Shown piece after piece: positions 36,254-48,200 of a stretch of DNA of 64,000 nucleotides. Numbering within the stretch: position 1 is the stretch's first letter; each line of letters starts with the position of its first letter. The translations under genes and the position numbers were made by a program. The stretch comes from Diospyros lotus (lineage: Eukaryota; Streptophyta; Magnoliopsida; Ericales; Ebenaceae), in assembly GCF_014633365.1 (NCBI RefSeq), contig NW_026267104.1:372001-436000 (forward strand), given 5' to 3'. The notes under the pieces were generated by a model, which saw only the letters and a program-made list of their open reading frames with translations, did not search any database and was not told the origin of the DNA.

Positions 36254-39200
36254 ATGCCAGTCGAGATGGTCTCTGATGCCGACGATGACGACGGAGAATT
36301 CTCCGGAAGCGACGCCGACAATGGTTTTGACGAGGATATGGAAGCCCTAAGGAGGGCTTGCATTCTCACCGGAACTGATCCTCAATCCATCGACTCCGGC
36401 CCCACCGCCGACCCTAACGGCACCGCCGACTCCGACGAGGATGACCTCGAATTGGTCCGTGGGATTCAGCAACGGTTCTCGGCTTGCACTCAGGCTGAGG
36501 GGTCCCTGTTTACGAACCCCCTCAGCACGATTCTCCCGGTTGCCTCTGACGAGGACGAGGACGATTTCGAGACTCTTCGCGCCATTCAGAGGCGGTTCAC
36601 GGGCTACGAGACAGGTAGTTCCTTGTTACTGGTTGAGTACAGTGATTGCGGTCTTGTTGAGTTTACAATACGTGCATTGGGGTATGCTATTCGATTTACA
36701 TCGTTGGTAATTATGCCGCTTCGCTTTGCTTTGTTTAATGGAAGATTTGTGGAGGGCACGGGTGGGTGAAAAGAGAAAACTCAATACTATAGAATTGTTA
36801 TTTAGTATTGCATAGCATATGGCATAGACTTGAGAGTTTATGCTTTAAGACAGCAGCTGCCTTTTTTCAATCATCGAACTGTTGTCAATGACAAGCCTTC
36901 CATCCTGTCTCACGAGATGTACTACTGATTCATGGTCCATTTTTGCTTTTCTTCAGTTGTTTATTGAATGCAAATTGTTCAAATATTTATTTTTATTTTG
37001 ATTGAGATATCATCATCACATAGGGGTTTCTTTTCCTAATATTAGTTGTCAGTTTCTGAAGATGATCTGGAGTGTACTGGTTTCAAGACAAAACATGTAA
37101 CAGAGATATATCATCTTTGAGAATATAGATTTTTCAGCACCGTGGTTCTTGAGAATATGCAATGGTGCATTGCGCTGTGTTTGTGCGCGCGCTTGTGCGC
37201 CAAAGTGAAGTGCTGCTATTTTGAGTGGTTGTTCCTGTTATTACATTAATCTTTTTCTGCAGTAGTGCAGTTTCTTGTATGCATATGTTTGTTGTTCCCA
37301 ATATTGTGGTTTGCACTCCAAGGATCAGTTCATCACTTTATTTTCTTTTTCCTTTATTTTTTTTTATTTCCTCAATGTTGGATTGATCATATAATTTAGA
37401 GTTTTTAGCTATTGATTAGCAATTACAATAACATGGTGTCGCCCCTCATGTGTCATGCTTGCTTGAGGATATCCAGAAAGATTCTTGATGTAGTTGACTG
37501 GCCCGGTCCTCATTATTGTATCTGCCTGCATCTCTTTAGTTCTTTATATATATCTCCCTCACATCGTCTTACAAGCTATGAGCATCTTTTTGTCTTTTCT
37601 ATGTTCCCTAAAAGTTGTGAGCATCTTTCAATTGTTGTTATTTTGATACAGAGAGTCTAAAGAATAGCACAGGGGATTATTTAAATAAGCCGGAACAAGT
37701 TCATGCCACTGACATAGCATTGAAGGAGGGAACTTCCAACCATTTTGTTTTAGGCACAAGTAATTTTCCTAAAGGGTTTCCAGATTCTTTGGATGCCGGA
37801 AATACCTTCCAGAATTCAGAATCATTCAAAGACGATGTTCCTGAGCCAGCTGGATTGATTGAGTGGCAGCAACCAGAAAATCATGACTTGGCTATAATTC
37901 CATCGAGAGGCTCTGGCTTTCCAAAGTCTGCACAGATGTTTATTGATGCCATCAAGAAGAATAGGGCCTGTCAGAAATTTCTTCGAAGTAAGCTGGGCGA
38001 GGTTGAAGCAAGGATCGAAGAAAACAAAAAACTGACACAGCGTGTTAAAATTTTGAAAGACTTCCAACTTTCTTGCAAAAAACGAACTGGGCGAGCGTTA
38101 TCCCAGAAGAAGGATGCTCGAGTTCAGCTGATTTCAGAAACAAAGCCAGGAGCTAATTCAAAGGTCATTCTTTTAGTCATCTTTATGTTATTTTCTGATG
38201 TATTTTCTTCAACTATGCAAAAAAATTAAAGATGCAGGAGTCTTGTTTGTCACATTGCCATTTTGTGCTTTTCATATCGAAAAAAAGAAATTTATCTTTG
38301 CATCTATTTTTGTGCTGCATATTTTTGCTGGAAAATGGTTACCATGGTTAGATTCTTAGCACAAAGATAGGTTGTCTTGAATGGGCGGGCTTCCATATTT
38401 GATGCTAAACACAAAGAGGAAGTTTCTTTTAATTTTTAAATTTGTTTCCTCCCTTCATGCTTACTTTTTAAACAAAAATGCAAGTGATTGTGAACTTCCA
38501 TCTCATTAACTTTTTTCTATCAAAGATTAGACTTATTTGTGAACCTCAAATGTACTTCCCCTCAAGAGCTTTATTATAGTTTTAGATTTCCAATGCCTAA
38601 ACTGCAATCTGACCTAGGGTAAACAAACCTCATCCCATCTGACCAGATGGAATTTGACTTCCTTACCCAAACCTCCCCAGGGAAAATCTCTTATCTAGTT
38701 TCAACTGAAACAGCAATTTGTAATAGTGACAGAAAATAAGTAGGTATTCTTTCAACTGTGATTTGGTGCTTTTAATAAGGGTAATGCTCTCGCTCTTTGG
38801 AAAATGCTCTCTTCTGAGATGCTAATCTGGATTCATTGTTTTCAATTACATCACCCCAAATTGCTTCACACTTAATAGGCCAGATGAGGGTAAACCTGAA
38901 TACTTGGTTGGCAAAGATCCTACTTTACACTCAAGGACATTTACTAGGAATTGAATATCTGTAGCCTCTCCCACAGTAATGATTTCACTTTTGGAAAGAT
39001 TAATCTCTAAGCCAGACATAATTTTGGAACACCACAGATAATCGTATAATACTAAACTCTCTCATTAGTATCACACAAAAGAACTGTATCATCCACAAAA
39101 AATCAAACCTAGACTCTCATAAAAAATTAGTTAGAGAAGGGCCTCCAAAACCAATATGAAATGGAAGTGAGATAAAACAATCCCCTTTTCTTAGACTTCT

Positions 39201-42200
39201 TGAGCTTTTAAAAAAATCTTTAGGAACTCAATTACTAACTTAATAGTTGACAGTTGAACTACAATACTTCACCTAAGAATGCTGTATCCTCAAAGCTCAT
39301 TATGTTTAACCTAAGAAGTAAAAACTTCCAACAAACATGACCATAATTTGTAAGTCTTTCCCATGCCCACTGACAGATCAAACTAGGAATGGATCCTTTA
39401 GTCTTGAATCTAGACATTCTTTGCACTACCTAGCATCTATAATTTTCTACCCCTACAAAAACATTTTGAGAATTGGAAATTACTAGATATTTTTGTGAAC
39501 TCAACCTTTTTGAAAGTATTTTAGCTAAAATGTCAATATGTCATACAGATTTCTAATCAAGGTAATAGGATCAAAATGGTTAAGCCTCCTTATTTCTTGG
39601 GGATCAACTCTATGAAAGATGCATTTAGAACTTTTTCAAAGAGAAAAAAAAGTAACTCCTTATCTACTGCTAAAACCTCAGCTCCCATGTATTCCAACAA
39701 TGCTAAAGGGGTACTGTCACGAATGTAGGGTTCGTGATGGGTTAGAAGAGGAATTGGGGAAGAACAAAGAAGAAAGGAAGGGGGAGATTGAAGAGAATTA
39801 GGGAGAAAATTAAGAGAAATGAGGGAGAGCAGAATAGAGAGAAACAACAGGGAGAATTGGAGAGAGAGAAAGTAGTGATTCAATATCAATTTTCAGCATA
39901 TCCCCTTCCTACAGCTGAGACAATATATATATAGTCTCACTTAGTTACCAAACAAAACTCTCTAACCAACTAAGTTACAAGACAAAAAGGGAAATAACAG
40001 AATAACAACACCCATGTGTTGTAACCAAATTACAAAGATACCCCCTAACTATAATTGTAACTCAATTACAGTTTTGTCCCTATAATACTCAAGATCATGA
40101 CAATTTCCCCCCCTTGAAATGTTTCTTGTCCCCAAGAAACTTATTACCACCTAGTCGTTGCTTCTTCATCCAATGCCTGCCTTCTCTATTTGATTTTTCT
40201 TTCTTTCTATTCTTGTCCTTCTAGGCCTTTTCTTCTTCCTCGTTCTTAAGTATCCAAGATCAATCCCCGTTGTAATTCGGCCTAGAACTTCAATAGGAGC
40301 AATTCGATAGAGTTCAAGTTCAATACCAGCGGCAGTTGTTCCTACACCTCCATGGTGCACCATAGCTGCACATTGAAAGATATCATCAGCATCCTCGAAA
40401 TGCAGCAATGGAAGATTGCAGATTTGCCTTGGACACTCATACCAAGGTTGCTTGTGAGCATTAGCCTTAGGTGCTGCTACAACTTCAATTTTAGCCAACA
40501 AATCATCCTTCCATACGGTAGACAGCAACTTGGATTTTCTAGTAGGAGCAAAAACCCACACAACAGCGATAGTTTTTGTTTTCTTCAGCAAACCCTTCGA
40601 TTCCTTCCGCTATATCCCTTAGTTTTCCTCCAGATAGTGCTGTCTTCACCTTCTCGTTGCCTATTTTAACCCAAGTCAAATCCATATTTTGTTCCGAATG
40701 TGATTGTTCCTCAGATTTTCGACTTATCGAAAATCTGAGGAAAGGCTTCAGCAACATCATCCACACCGATGGCTGGTCCTTTAGTCTGATTTGTTTGATC
40801 CAATGTTGTCCCATTTTCCACAAACTTCTGATCTGGAGCAGTCCCAAACCCTTCTGCCCCTGCACTAGCCACGCGGGGTAACAAGTTGGCTTTGGCTTCC
40901 ACTATCACTTCATCACTTGCTTCCCTATTATTTCCTTGCAGCCTTTCAGTAGATGCCTCTTGGGGTATTATTTTTTCTTCTAACTTCTCAATTACTGCAA
41001 CTAAATCCCCTTCCTGCCATCTTGAGTTCTTCTTCGGTTGGTCCATTTTGAGAAATTCCTCCTTGTTAAAACTTTCATGATAATCATCGAAGTATTCCAC
41101 TGGAAAATTGTAATGATATTTCTTAGATAGTATCATTGCAAATTCTTGCAACTTCTCGTGAAACATTCGGCCGAATTCCTTGCACTCTTCATCAAACCCA
41201 CTGCTGGTTCCATTGCTCAATTGGCTGATCCCCTTCTTATGTTCCTTGTTGCTGCTAACTGAAAATGCAGTCGTCTTTGGCCGCCATTGAAGCTCCATTT
41301 CAGCTGAAAATGAAGCATTCATCTGTTGCAATTGAGGCTCCATGTATGCATTGCTCCCCTTGGCTTTGTTTCCCTTTGCTCACAGCCTCAAGCACCAACA
41401 ACCAATGAGCTGGATAAGCTGGAAGAGTCCACTTCCCACATGAAATCCGCCGAATCTGCTGCGCCCTCTGATCTACAGTTGAGTTTCCAATTAAGGCTGA
41501 CTAATGCGACAGATAAACAGCCTCCATATAATCAATTGACTCCAAAATAGCTACTATGCCTTCGCCTAACTAAATTAATCAACTCTGCTGCGCCTTCCAT
41601 GTTCGAACTGAGGGGGCTCACTTGCTTGGAGATTTACATATTCGTCTCCTCAATCCAAATCGATCAGCCAGCACCGGGTTACCACTTCAACTCCGGCTCA
41701 CTGAAATCGCAGCCGTGGATGGACCTCCTGCTTGCCTCCAAGAAAATCGATCCACTCTTCCGCTTCTGTGGCTTACGGTTAATGAACGCCACCTCACCCA
41801 CTGCTTCCAGAAGTCGCCTAGACTTAATTCGCCTCAAACAGAATCCGCAAAGATTTGGGTTGGCTTCGCCTTCAAGTCTGGAGCGTCACAACAGCACTCT
41901 TTGCTGAAGTAGCTCTAGTACATGGTCAGATGAATAAACTGTCAGGAGCTCGTTTGAGAGTCGGTTTGGCTGCTTTGCTCTCGTTTCGGTAATGGAGGAA
42001 GAAGGGTGAAGCAACCGAAGAAGGCCACTCGATTAACTCAAGCAGAAGGAGTCGATGGCCAAGGAACTGCTCTCACCTAGTATTTTCGAAATCTGGTAGC
42101 AACTACAATAGGTTCAAGAGGTCGCCCAGATCCACTTCTTACCGTCTGGGTTGAAATCACTGACCAATCAAAGCGGAGTACCCCATAGAACTCCGGTTGG

Positions 42201-45200
42201 AATTCTCGATCAAAATCGCAACACCCAGCCGCGCCTATAGGAAGATTATCGGTCTAGTCAGACTGGACTTCCGGTTTGGTCGCACTCTCTGGGCCGTCCG
42301 CTTCACCTGTGATGGACTCCGCTCGCCTTGGACAGTCACAACCTCTGGCTGTGTCCACGTCAACACCTTCGACGGACTCCTTACTGCAATCCTAACGACT
42401 GGCCGAGGATGGTAAGGCTTTGATACCAATTGTCACGAACCTAGGATTCGTGATGGGTTAGAAGAGGAATTGGGGAAGAACAAAGAAGAAAGGAAGGGGG
42501 AGATTGAGGAGAATTAGGGAGAAAATTAAGAGAAATGAGGGAGAGTAGAATAGAGAGAAATGAGAGGGAGAATTGGAGAGAGAGAAAGTAGTGATTCAAT
42601 ATCAATTTTCAGCATATCCCCTTCCTACAGCTGAGGCAATGTATATATAGCCTCACTTAGCTACCAAACAAAACTCTCTAACCAACTAAGCTACAAGACA
42701 AAAAGAGAAATAATAGAATAACAACACTCATGTGCTGTAACCAAATTACAAGGATACCCACTAACTATAATTGTAACTCAATTACAGCTTTGCCCCTATA
42801 ATACCCAAGATCGTGACAGGTATCTTCTTATCCAAGGGCTTTGTCACAACTTTGACATTTAATATCTTTAATTGTTCATACAAAAAAAAAAAAAAAAAAA
42901 AGAGGAAGAAAAAACACAATAAGCTAGCATTGGTAACTAACAAAGCTTACCTATTGTTGGAAGAATCCAAGGCATGAAACATAGCATACATGGCATGGAT
43001 TAAACTCCTAGATTAAGGAGTTCTGGAAGATAATGCTAACTAAAATCTAGGAATGTTTTTAGATATTTCTCATGTATATTTGTAGTTTAAATGTATATTA
43101 TCTATTGCTGTAAAGTATGAGAGATTTTAGGAGATATCTTAAGAGAGATTGTAGGAGTTTTTTTAAGACTTTTGCTGTATAAATTTCTCCCTAAAGCTAA
43201 TGTATTATTGACGGGTGAAAGATTGATTTTACCCTAGCTATTTCTTCATGGTATTAGAGCCATCTCCTGTGGTGCCTGATTTTTTCCATTAATCCATCTC
43301 AAGAAGTTGGGTTGATACTTTGAGATGGCAAACAACTCCAATAGTGAGGTGACCACCTCTAATCCTCCTCCGGTGAGGACTTTTCCTTTGGTTCCACCTC
43401 TCTCAACGGCCTTAGACAGTCCTTCTTTCTAAATTACACAACACAAACTGAATGGAACTAATTTTCGAGAATGGTTCCAATTAGTCTTGTTGGTTGTTAG
43501 AGGCAAAGGCAAGGAAGGCTACCTAACTAGAGATATAGCAAGGCTAAGCTCAGAATCTGCTGCTTCAAGCATATGGGAGGCCGATGATGCCATTGTTATG
43601 GCTTGGTTAGTTAATTCAATGGAGTCTAAAATCGGTAGGACATATCTCTTCTACAAAACAGCTTGTGAGATATGGCAGGCTGTCCAAGAAATATACTCTG
43701 ACTTAGAAAACATTGCTTAATGTTTTCAAGTTTGATCTCTCATTTGAAACACAAAACGAGGTACTAATTTGGTCACTGAATATTTTAATATTCTAATAGC
43801 TTTGTGGCAAGAGATGGATCTCTTCTATGAGATTAAATGGGAGTGCACAACATATGGTAAAAAATCTGGTAAGATGATGGAGAAGGAGAGAGTGTTTGAT
43901 TTCCTTCATGGATTAAACTCAGAGTTAGATGAAGTTAGGGGTCGGTTGCTAGGGATGAAACCTTTTCCAACCATCAGGGAAGTATTTGCTGAAGTTAGGA
44001 GGGAAGAAAGTCATGTTCTCGGAGTTAGGACACTCTTTTAATTAAGTCTATTCCCCTGCATCAGCCTTAAATACTTCGACGGGAAAAACTCCTCTATCTT
44101 CTATAGGGGAGATTGCAAGAGAAAAACAATGGTGTAACCATTGTAACAGGCTCTATCACGCACGAGAGACTTATGCTGGAAAATCCATGGAAAATCAGCT
44201 AACTGGAAGCCTAAGAATCAAATAAGAGGAGGACAAGCTGGAGGCTAATCAGTCTATATGGTGGAAGCCGAGAAAGGGAATCCAACACCTCTTACCATCA
44301 CAACAACTCAACTGGAAGTATTACAACAACTTCTCAGCCAAACAAAGGTGACTAAATCAGAGAATGCAGAAAATCCTACTCCTACGGTTTCTTTGGCCAC
44401 AAAAGGTAATATTGCCTATTCTCTTATATCTCTAAGAATACCTACCAGCAGTCGGATTATAGACACTGGTGCCTCAGATCACATGACATGTTCTTTAAAT
44501 TTATTGTCCAATTTTGAATCATGTGATAAACCTACAAGTGTCTCTATGGTTGATGGTACAATATCCTTTGCAAAGGGAAAAGGAACAGCTGTGGTAGGAG
44601 GATTAATACTTAAATCAGTCCTTTATGTCCCGAACTCTGCAGTGTAATTTAATATCAATAAGCATATTTACAATTGACAGGGACTGCAGTGTGATATTCT
44701 CTAATTTTTTTTGTGTTTTTCAGGATCTATCCTCGGGGAAGATGATTGACAGTGTTGAGATGAAAGGAGGGCTCTATCAAACACCAAGGCATGATCATTC
44801 TACTGATTCTAGGACTTGGTTTTTATATTCTTTAGATCTTGTTTCAGATTCAGATATTATGTTATGGCATAAGCAGTTAGGACACCCAAGTTTTGAATAT
44901 CTTAAACTCTTGTATCCTTCTTTATTGAGCAATAAAATTCACAATTATTCTTGTGAACAGTGTATTCTTGCAAAATAGGCCAGGATACCTCATTCTAATC
45001 ATGTTTATACTTCCTCTACACCTTTTCACTTAGTTTATAGTGATATTTGGGGGCCTTCTCGAATCACAACCCTCACCAATACACGATAGTTTATGACCTT
45101 TATTGATGACCACACAACGGTTTGCTAGGTTTTTTTGATGAAAGAAAAATTTGAAACCTTTTCTATATTCAAAAGGTTTCATCATATGGTGCAGAATGTG

Positions 45201-48200
45201 TTTCAATCCTCCATTCATGTTTTGAGAATTGATAATGGTAGGGAATACTTTTTTAATGAATTCAACACATACTTAATTGAGCATGGTATCATTCACCAAA
45301 ACTCATGTCCTTATAACCCTCAACAAAAATGGAATTGCCGAAAGGAAGAATCGTCATCTGCTTGAAATAGCTAGAGCAATGATGTTTACTACTTCTGTTC
45401 CAAATTCATATTGGGGGGAAGTCGTTTTGACCTTTGCCTATCTTATCAATTGCATACCTTCCAAAATCCTAAAGTTTAGGACCCCTTTGGCTATCCTCCT
45501 TGATGTTTTTCCTCATCATGCTAGAGTTCTAAACTCTCTCACTCCTCATGTGTTTGGATGTACTATTTTTGTTCACCAAAATCCATCCACTCCATCCAAA
45601 CTCAATCCTAAGGCCATCAAATGCATTTTTGTGGGCTACTCTTCATCACAACATGGATACAAATGCTACAATCCTAGTACCCACAAATTTGTTATTTCCT
45701 ATGATGTTTCTTTTCTTGAAAACCAATCTTTCTTTCAGCCTTACTCTCAACCAGCCCACATTCCAGAAACAACCACTAGTTGGAATTCTTTGTTTTTGGA
45801 TACATCTCCTTCTCTTTCTTTTCCTACTGCTGATCCTAATCATGTGCCTGAATTTTATCAAAGGGGAGAACATAAGAGAGACGACCGAGCCCAGAAGAGT
45901 GATCAAATTCAAGCTGAACCACCCTTATTGGTGTATTCAAGAAGGCCTTGTGACCCTCAACATCAACAGCAGCCCATGACATCTGAACCGAGGGTAAGCC
46001 TAGAAAAGGCAAAGGAAAAGGAGGCTGATATTACTAATAGGGAAAATAGAAATGAAGTACAGCAGGAGCGTGAGCTGGAATATGATCTAGATGCTCCCAT
46101 TGCTTGAAGGAAAGGAGTCAGATCATGCACCAAGTGTCTTAAGTATCCTATTTTAGAATTTTTGGGATATACAAAGCTGTATCCTAAATTCAAGGCATTC
46201 ACAGAAAATGTTGATGATGAGGCAATTCCTAAAGATATCTAAAGTGCATTGCAAGAGGGAAAATGGAGGAAAGTAGTTATGGAAGAAATGCTAGCCTTGG
46301 AAAAGAATGGTACTTGGGAAATAATGGATCTTCCATATGTAAAACACACAGTTGGCAGCAAGTGGGTGTTCACCATAAAGTACAACTCAGATGGGAAAGT
46401 GGATAGATACAAAGCAACGCTTGTAGCTCAAGATTTTACCCAAACGCTAGGTCTTGACTATGAAGAAACATTTGCACCGGTGGCTAAACTTAACTCTATC
46501 CGTATATTATTGTCATTGATAGTCAATTTGGACTGGGGACTCCATCAACTAGACATAAAAAATGCCTTCTTGAATGGTGAGTTGGAAGAATAAGTCTACA
46601 TGAGAATTACCCCTGGTTTTGAAAGAAAAGATACAAGAGGAAAGGTATGTAGATTGAAAAAATCCTTGTATGGCCTAAAGCAATCTTCTCGGGCATGGTT
46701 CAAGAGGTTTAGTGACACACTAAACCACCTAGGATAGAAACAAGGGCAAACAGATCACACTTTCTTCACAAAAGTTGATAGCAAGGGTAAGAGAACAATC
46801 CTAATAGTCTATGTAGATGATATAATCATCAACGAAGACAATGATCAAGAGATAGAAAGATTGAAGCAGCAACTGAGGTAAAAGACTTGGGAGAGTTGAG
46901 ATATTTCTTGGGGATTGAAGTAGCAATAAGCAGTGCAGGTATTTTCATATCTCAAAGAAAATACACTCTTGATCTGCTAAAAGAGACAGGAAAGCTTGGG
47001 TGTAAGCCTGCAAGCACTCCATTAGAACCCAACTGGAAAAACAAAAAAGAGGACAATGAGAAACAACCAGTGGAGATTGGAAGGTATCAACGTTTGGTGG
47101 GGAAATTGATTTATCTTTCACATACACGTCCAGATATTGCATATGCAGTGAGTATAATTAGCCAATTCATGCATTTCCCAACCAAAAGACACCTAGAAGC
47201 TGCCTACCATATCTGAAGGTATTTATAGGGGACTCCCAAGAAGGGAATGCTATTCAAGAAAAGCAAGGATAGAGGAATAAGAAGCTTTGCAGATGCAGAT
47301 TGGGCTGGATCCATTGAGGATAACAAGTCTACATCAGCATATTGTATTAAGTTTTGGGGGAATTTGGTCACATGGAGAAGCAAGAAGCAACAAGTTGTCT
47401 CTCGTAGCAATGCTAAGGCCGAGTATAGAGCCATTGCACAGTGCATTTGTGAGGTAATTTGGGTGGAAAGGTTCATGGAAGACTTATCTATTCCTATAAC
47501 TAGACCTAAAGTACTTTATACTGATAGTAAATTAGCTATAAGTATAGTAAATAACTCAGACTAGCATGATCGGATGAAACATGTGTCAAGGGTGAGCTGG
47601 AAAATGGAGACATGAACTTGACTTATGTTCCCACCAAAGATCAAGAAGCAAACATCTTGATCAAAGCAATGCAAAAGCATGGTTTTAAAGTGATTGGAAG
47701 CAAGTTGAGAATGATTGACATCTATTCACTAGCTTGAGCGAGAGTGTTGGAAGAATCCAAGGCGTGAAATGTGGCATACACGGCAGAGATTAAACTCATA
47801 TATTAAGAAGGAATTCTGGAAAATAATGCTAGCTAAAATCTAGGAATGTTTTTAGATATTTCTCATATATATTTGTAGTTTAAATGTATATTATTTACTG
47901 CTGTAAAGTAGAATAGATTTTAGGAGATATCTTAGGAGAGATTATAGGAGATTTTTTAGGACTTTTGCTGTATAAATTTATTGCTAAAGCTGATGTATTA
48001 TTGACGGGTGAAAGATTGATTTTACCCTAGCTATTTCTTCACCTATCAAACATGAGTGTCAAACTTAAAAACATTGAGGACAGTTTTAACATATAGATAC
48101 TGAACATATGTTGTAGCATCTTGTATATTGAACATCAAGGAGTAGATATTTTTAATTACCACTCAAGTTTACGCCCATTAATCTAGAGTAAATACTACAT

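Larger units (their letters stand above)
39715..42818 (-). mobile_element. Non-autonomous LTR retrotransposon (LARD/TR-GAG type)
   Basis: Two 388-bp direct repeats, 39715-40102 and 42431-42818, each begin TGTCACGA and end TCRTGACA. The outer 5-mers are GGTAC and GGTAT, a target duplication with one mismatch. Read on the minus strand, TTGGTATCAAAGCC next to the 42431 repeat is the tRNA-Met primer site. GGGGGGGAAATTG next to the 40102 repeat is the polypurine tract, so the element is on the minus strand. The internal 2.3 kb has no protease, integrase or reverse transcriptase. It carries a glycosyltransferase fragment and one 210-codon frame. The two repeats differ at several percent of positions, so the insertion is not recent. 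It is inserted inside the LINE. Confidence 0.9.
38540..42885 (-). mobile_element. L1-type LINE remnant, interrupted
   Basis: On the minus strand, in shifting frames, this reads as a plant LINE reverse transcriptase. The order from high to low coordinate is: [20 protein letters not shown] (the usual GPDGF...LL region), [22 protein letters not shown] (usual SSQNAFVGGRQ), [10 protein letters not shown] (the FADD catalytic motif), [19 protein letters not shown] then [11 protein letters not shown], and [21 protein letters not shown] short upstream part lies at about 42819-42885. The LTR element at 39715-42818 is inserted between them. Many stops and frameshifts are present and both ends are missing, so the element is dead. 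It lies antisense in MYB4R1 intron 2. Confidence 0.85.
42955..48041 (+). mobile_element. Degenerate Ty1/copia retrotransposon
   Basis: The LTRs are 42955-43248 and 47745-48041 (294 and 297 bp, TGTTGG...TTCTTCA). They are flanked by the identical 5-mer CCTAT at 42950-42954 and 48042-48046. A tRNA-Met primer site (TGGTATTAGAGCC) starts at 43249. Plus-strand domains in copia order are: gag from about 43325, protease [10 protein letters not shown] near 44460, GAG-pre-integrase [14 protein letters not shown] near 44860, integrase 45030-45500, reverse transcriptase about 46290-46900 ([22 protein letters not shown]) and RNase H about 47280-47560 ([21 protein letters not shown]). Many in-frame stops and frameshifts break the polyprotein, so it is inactive. 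It inserted in sense orientation in MYB4R1 intron 2. Confidence 0.95.

Noticed and set aside
40322..40375. An intact UDP-glycosyltransferase gene on the minus strand
   Set aside because: Only the VHHGG...GTTAAG signature region is present, inside an LTR element; the rest of the enzyme is missing.
42882..42901. Poly-A run as the tail of the LINE
   Set aside because: The LINE reads on the minus strand, so its tail would appear as poly-T at the low-coordinate end. The A run is at the opposite end.
45646..46202. Minus-strand frames inside the copia element
   Set aside because: Antisense shadows of integrase and linker coding sequence, with no independent motif.
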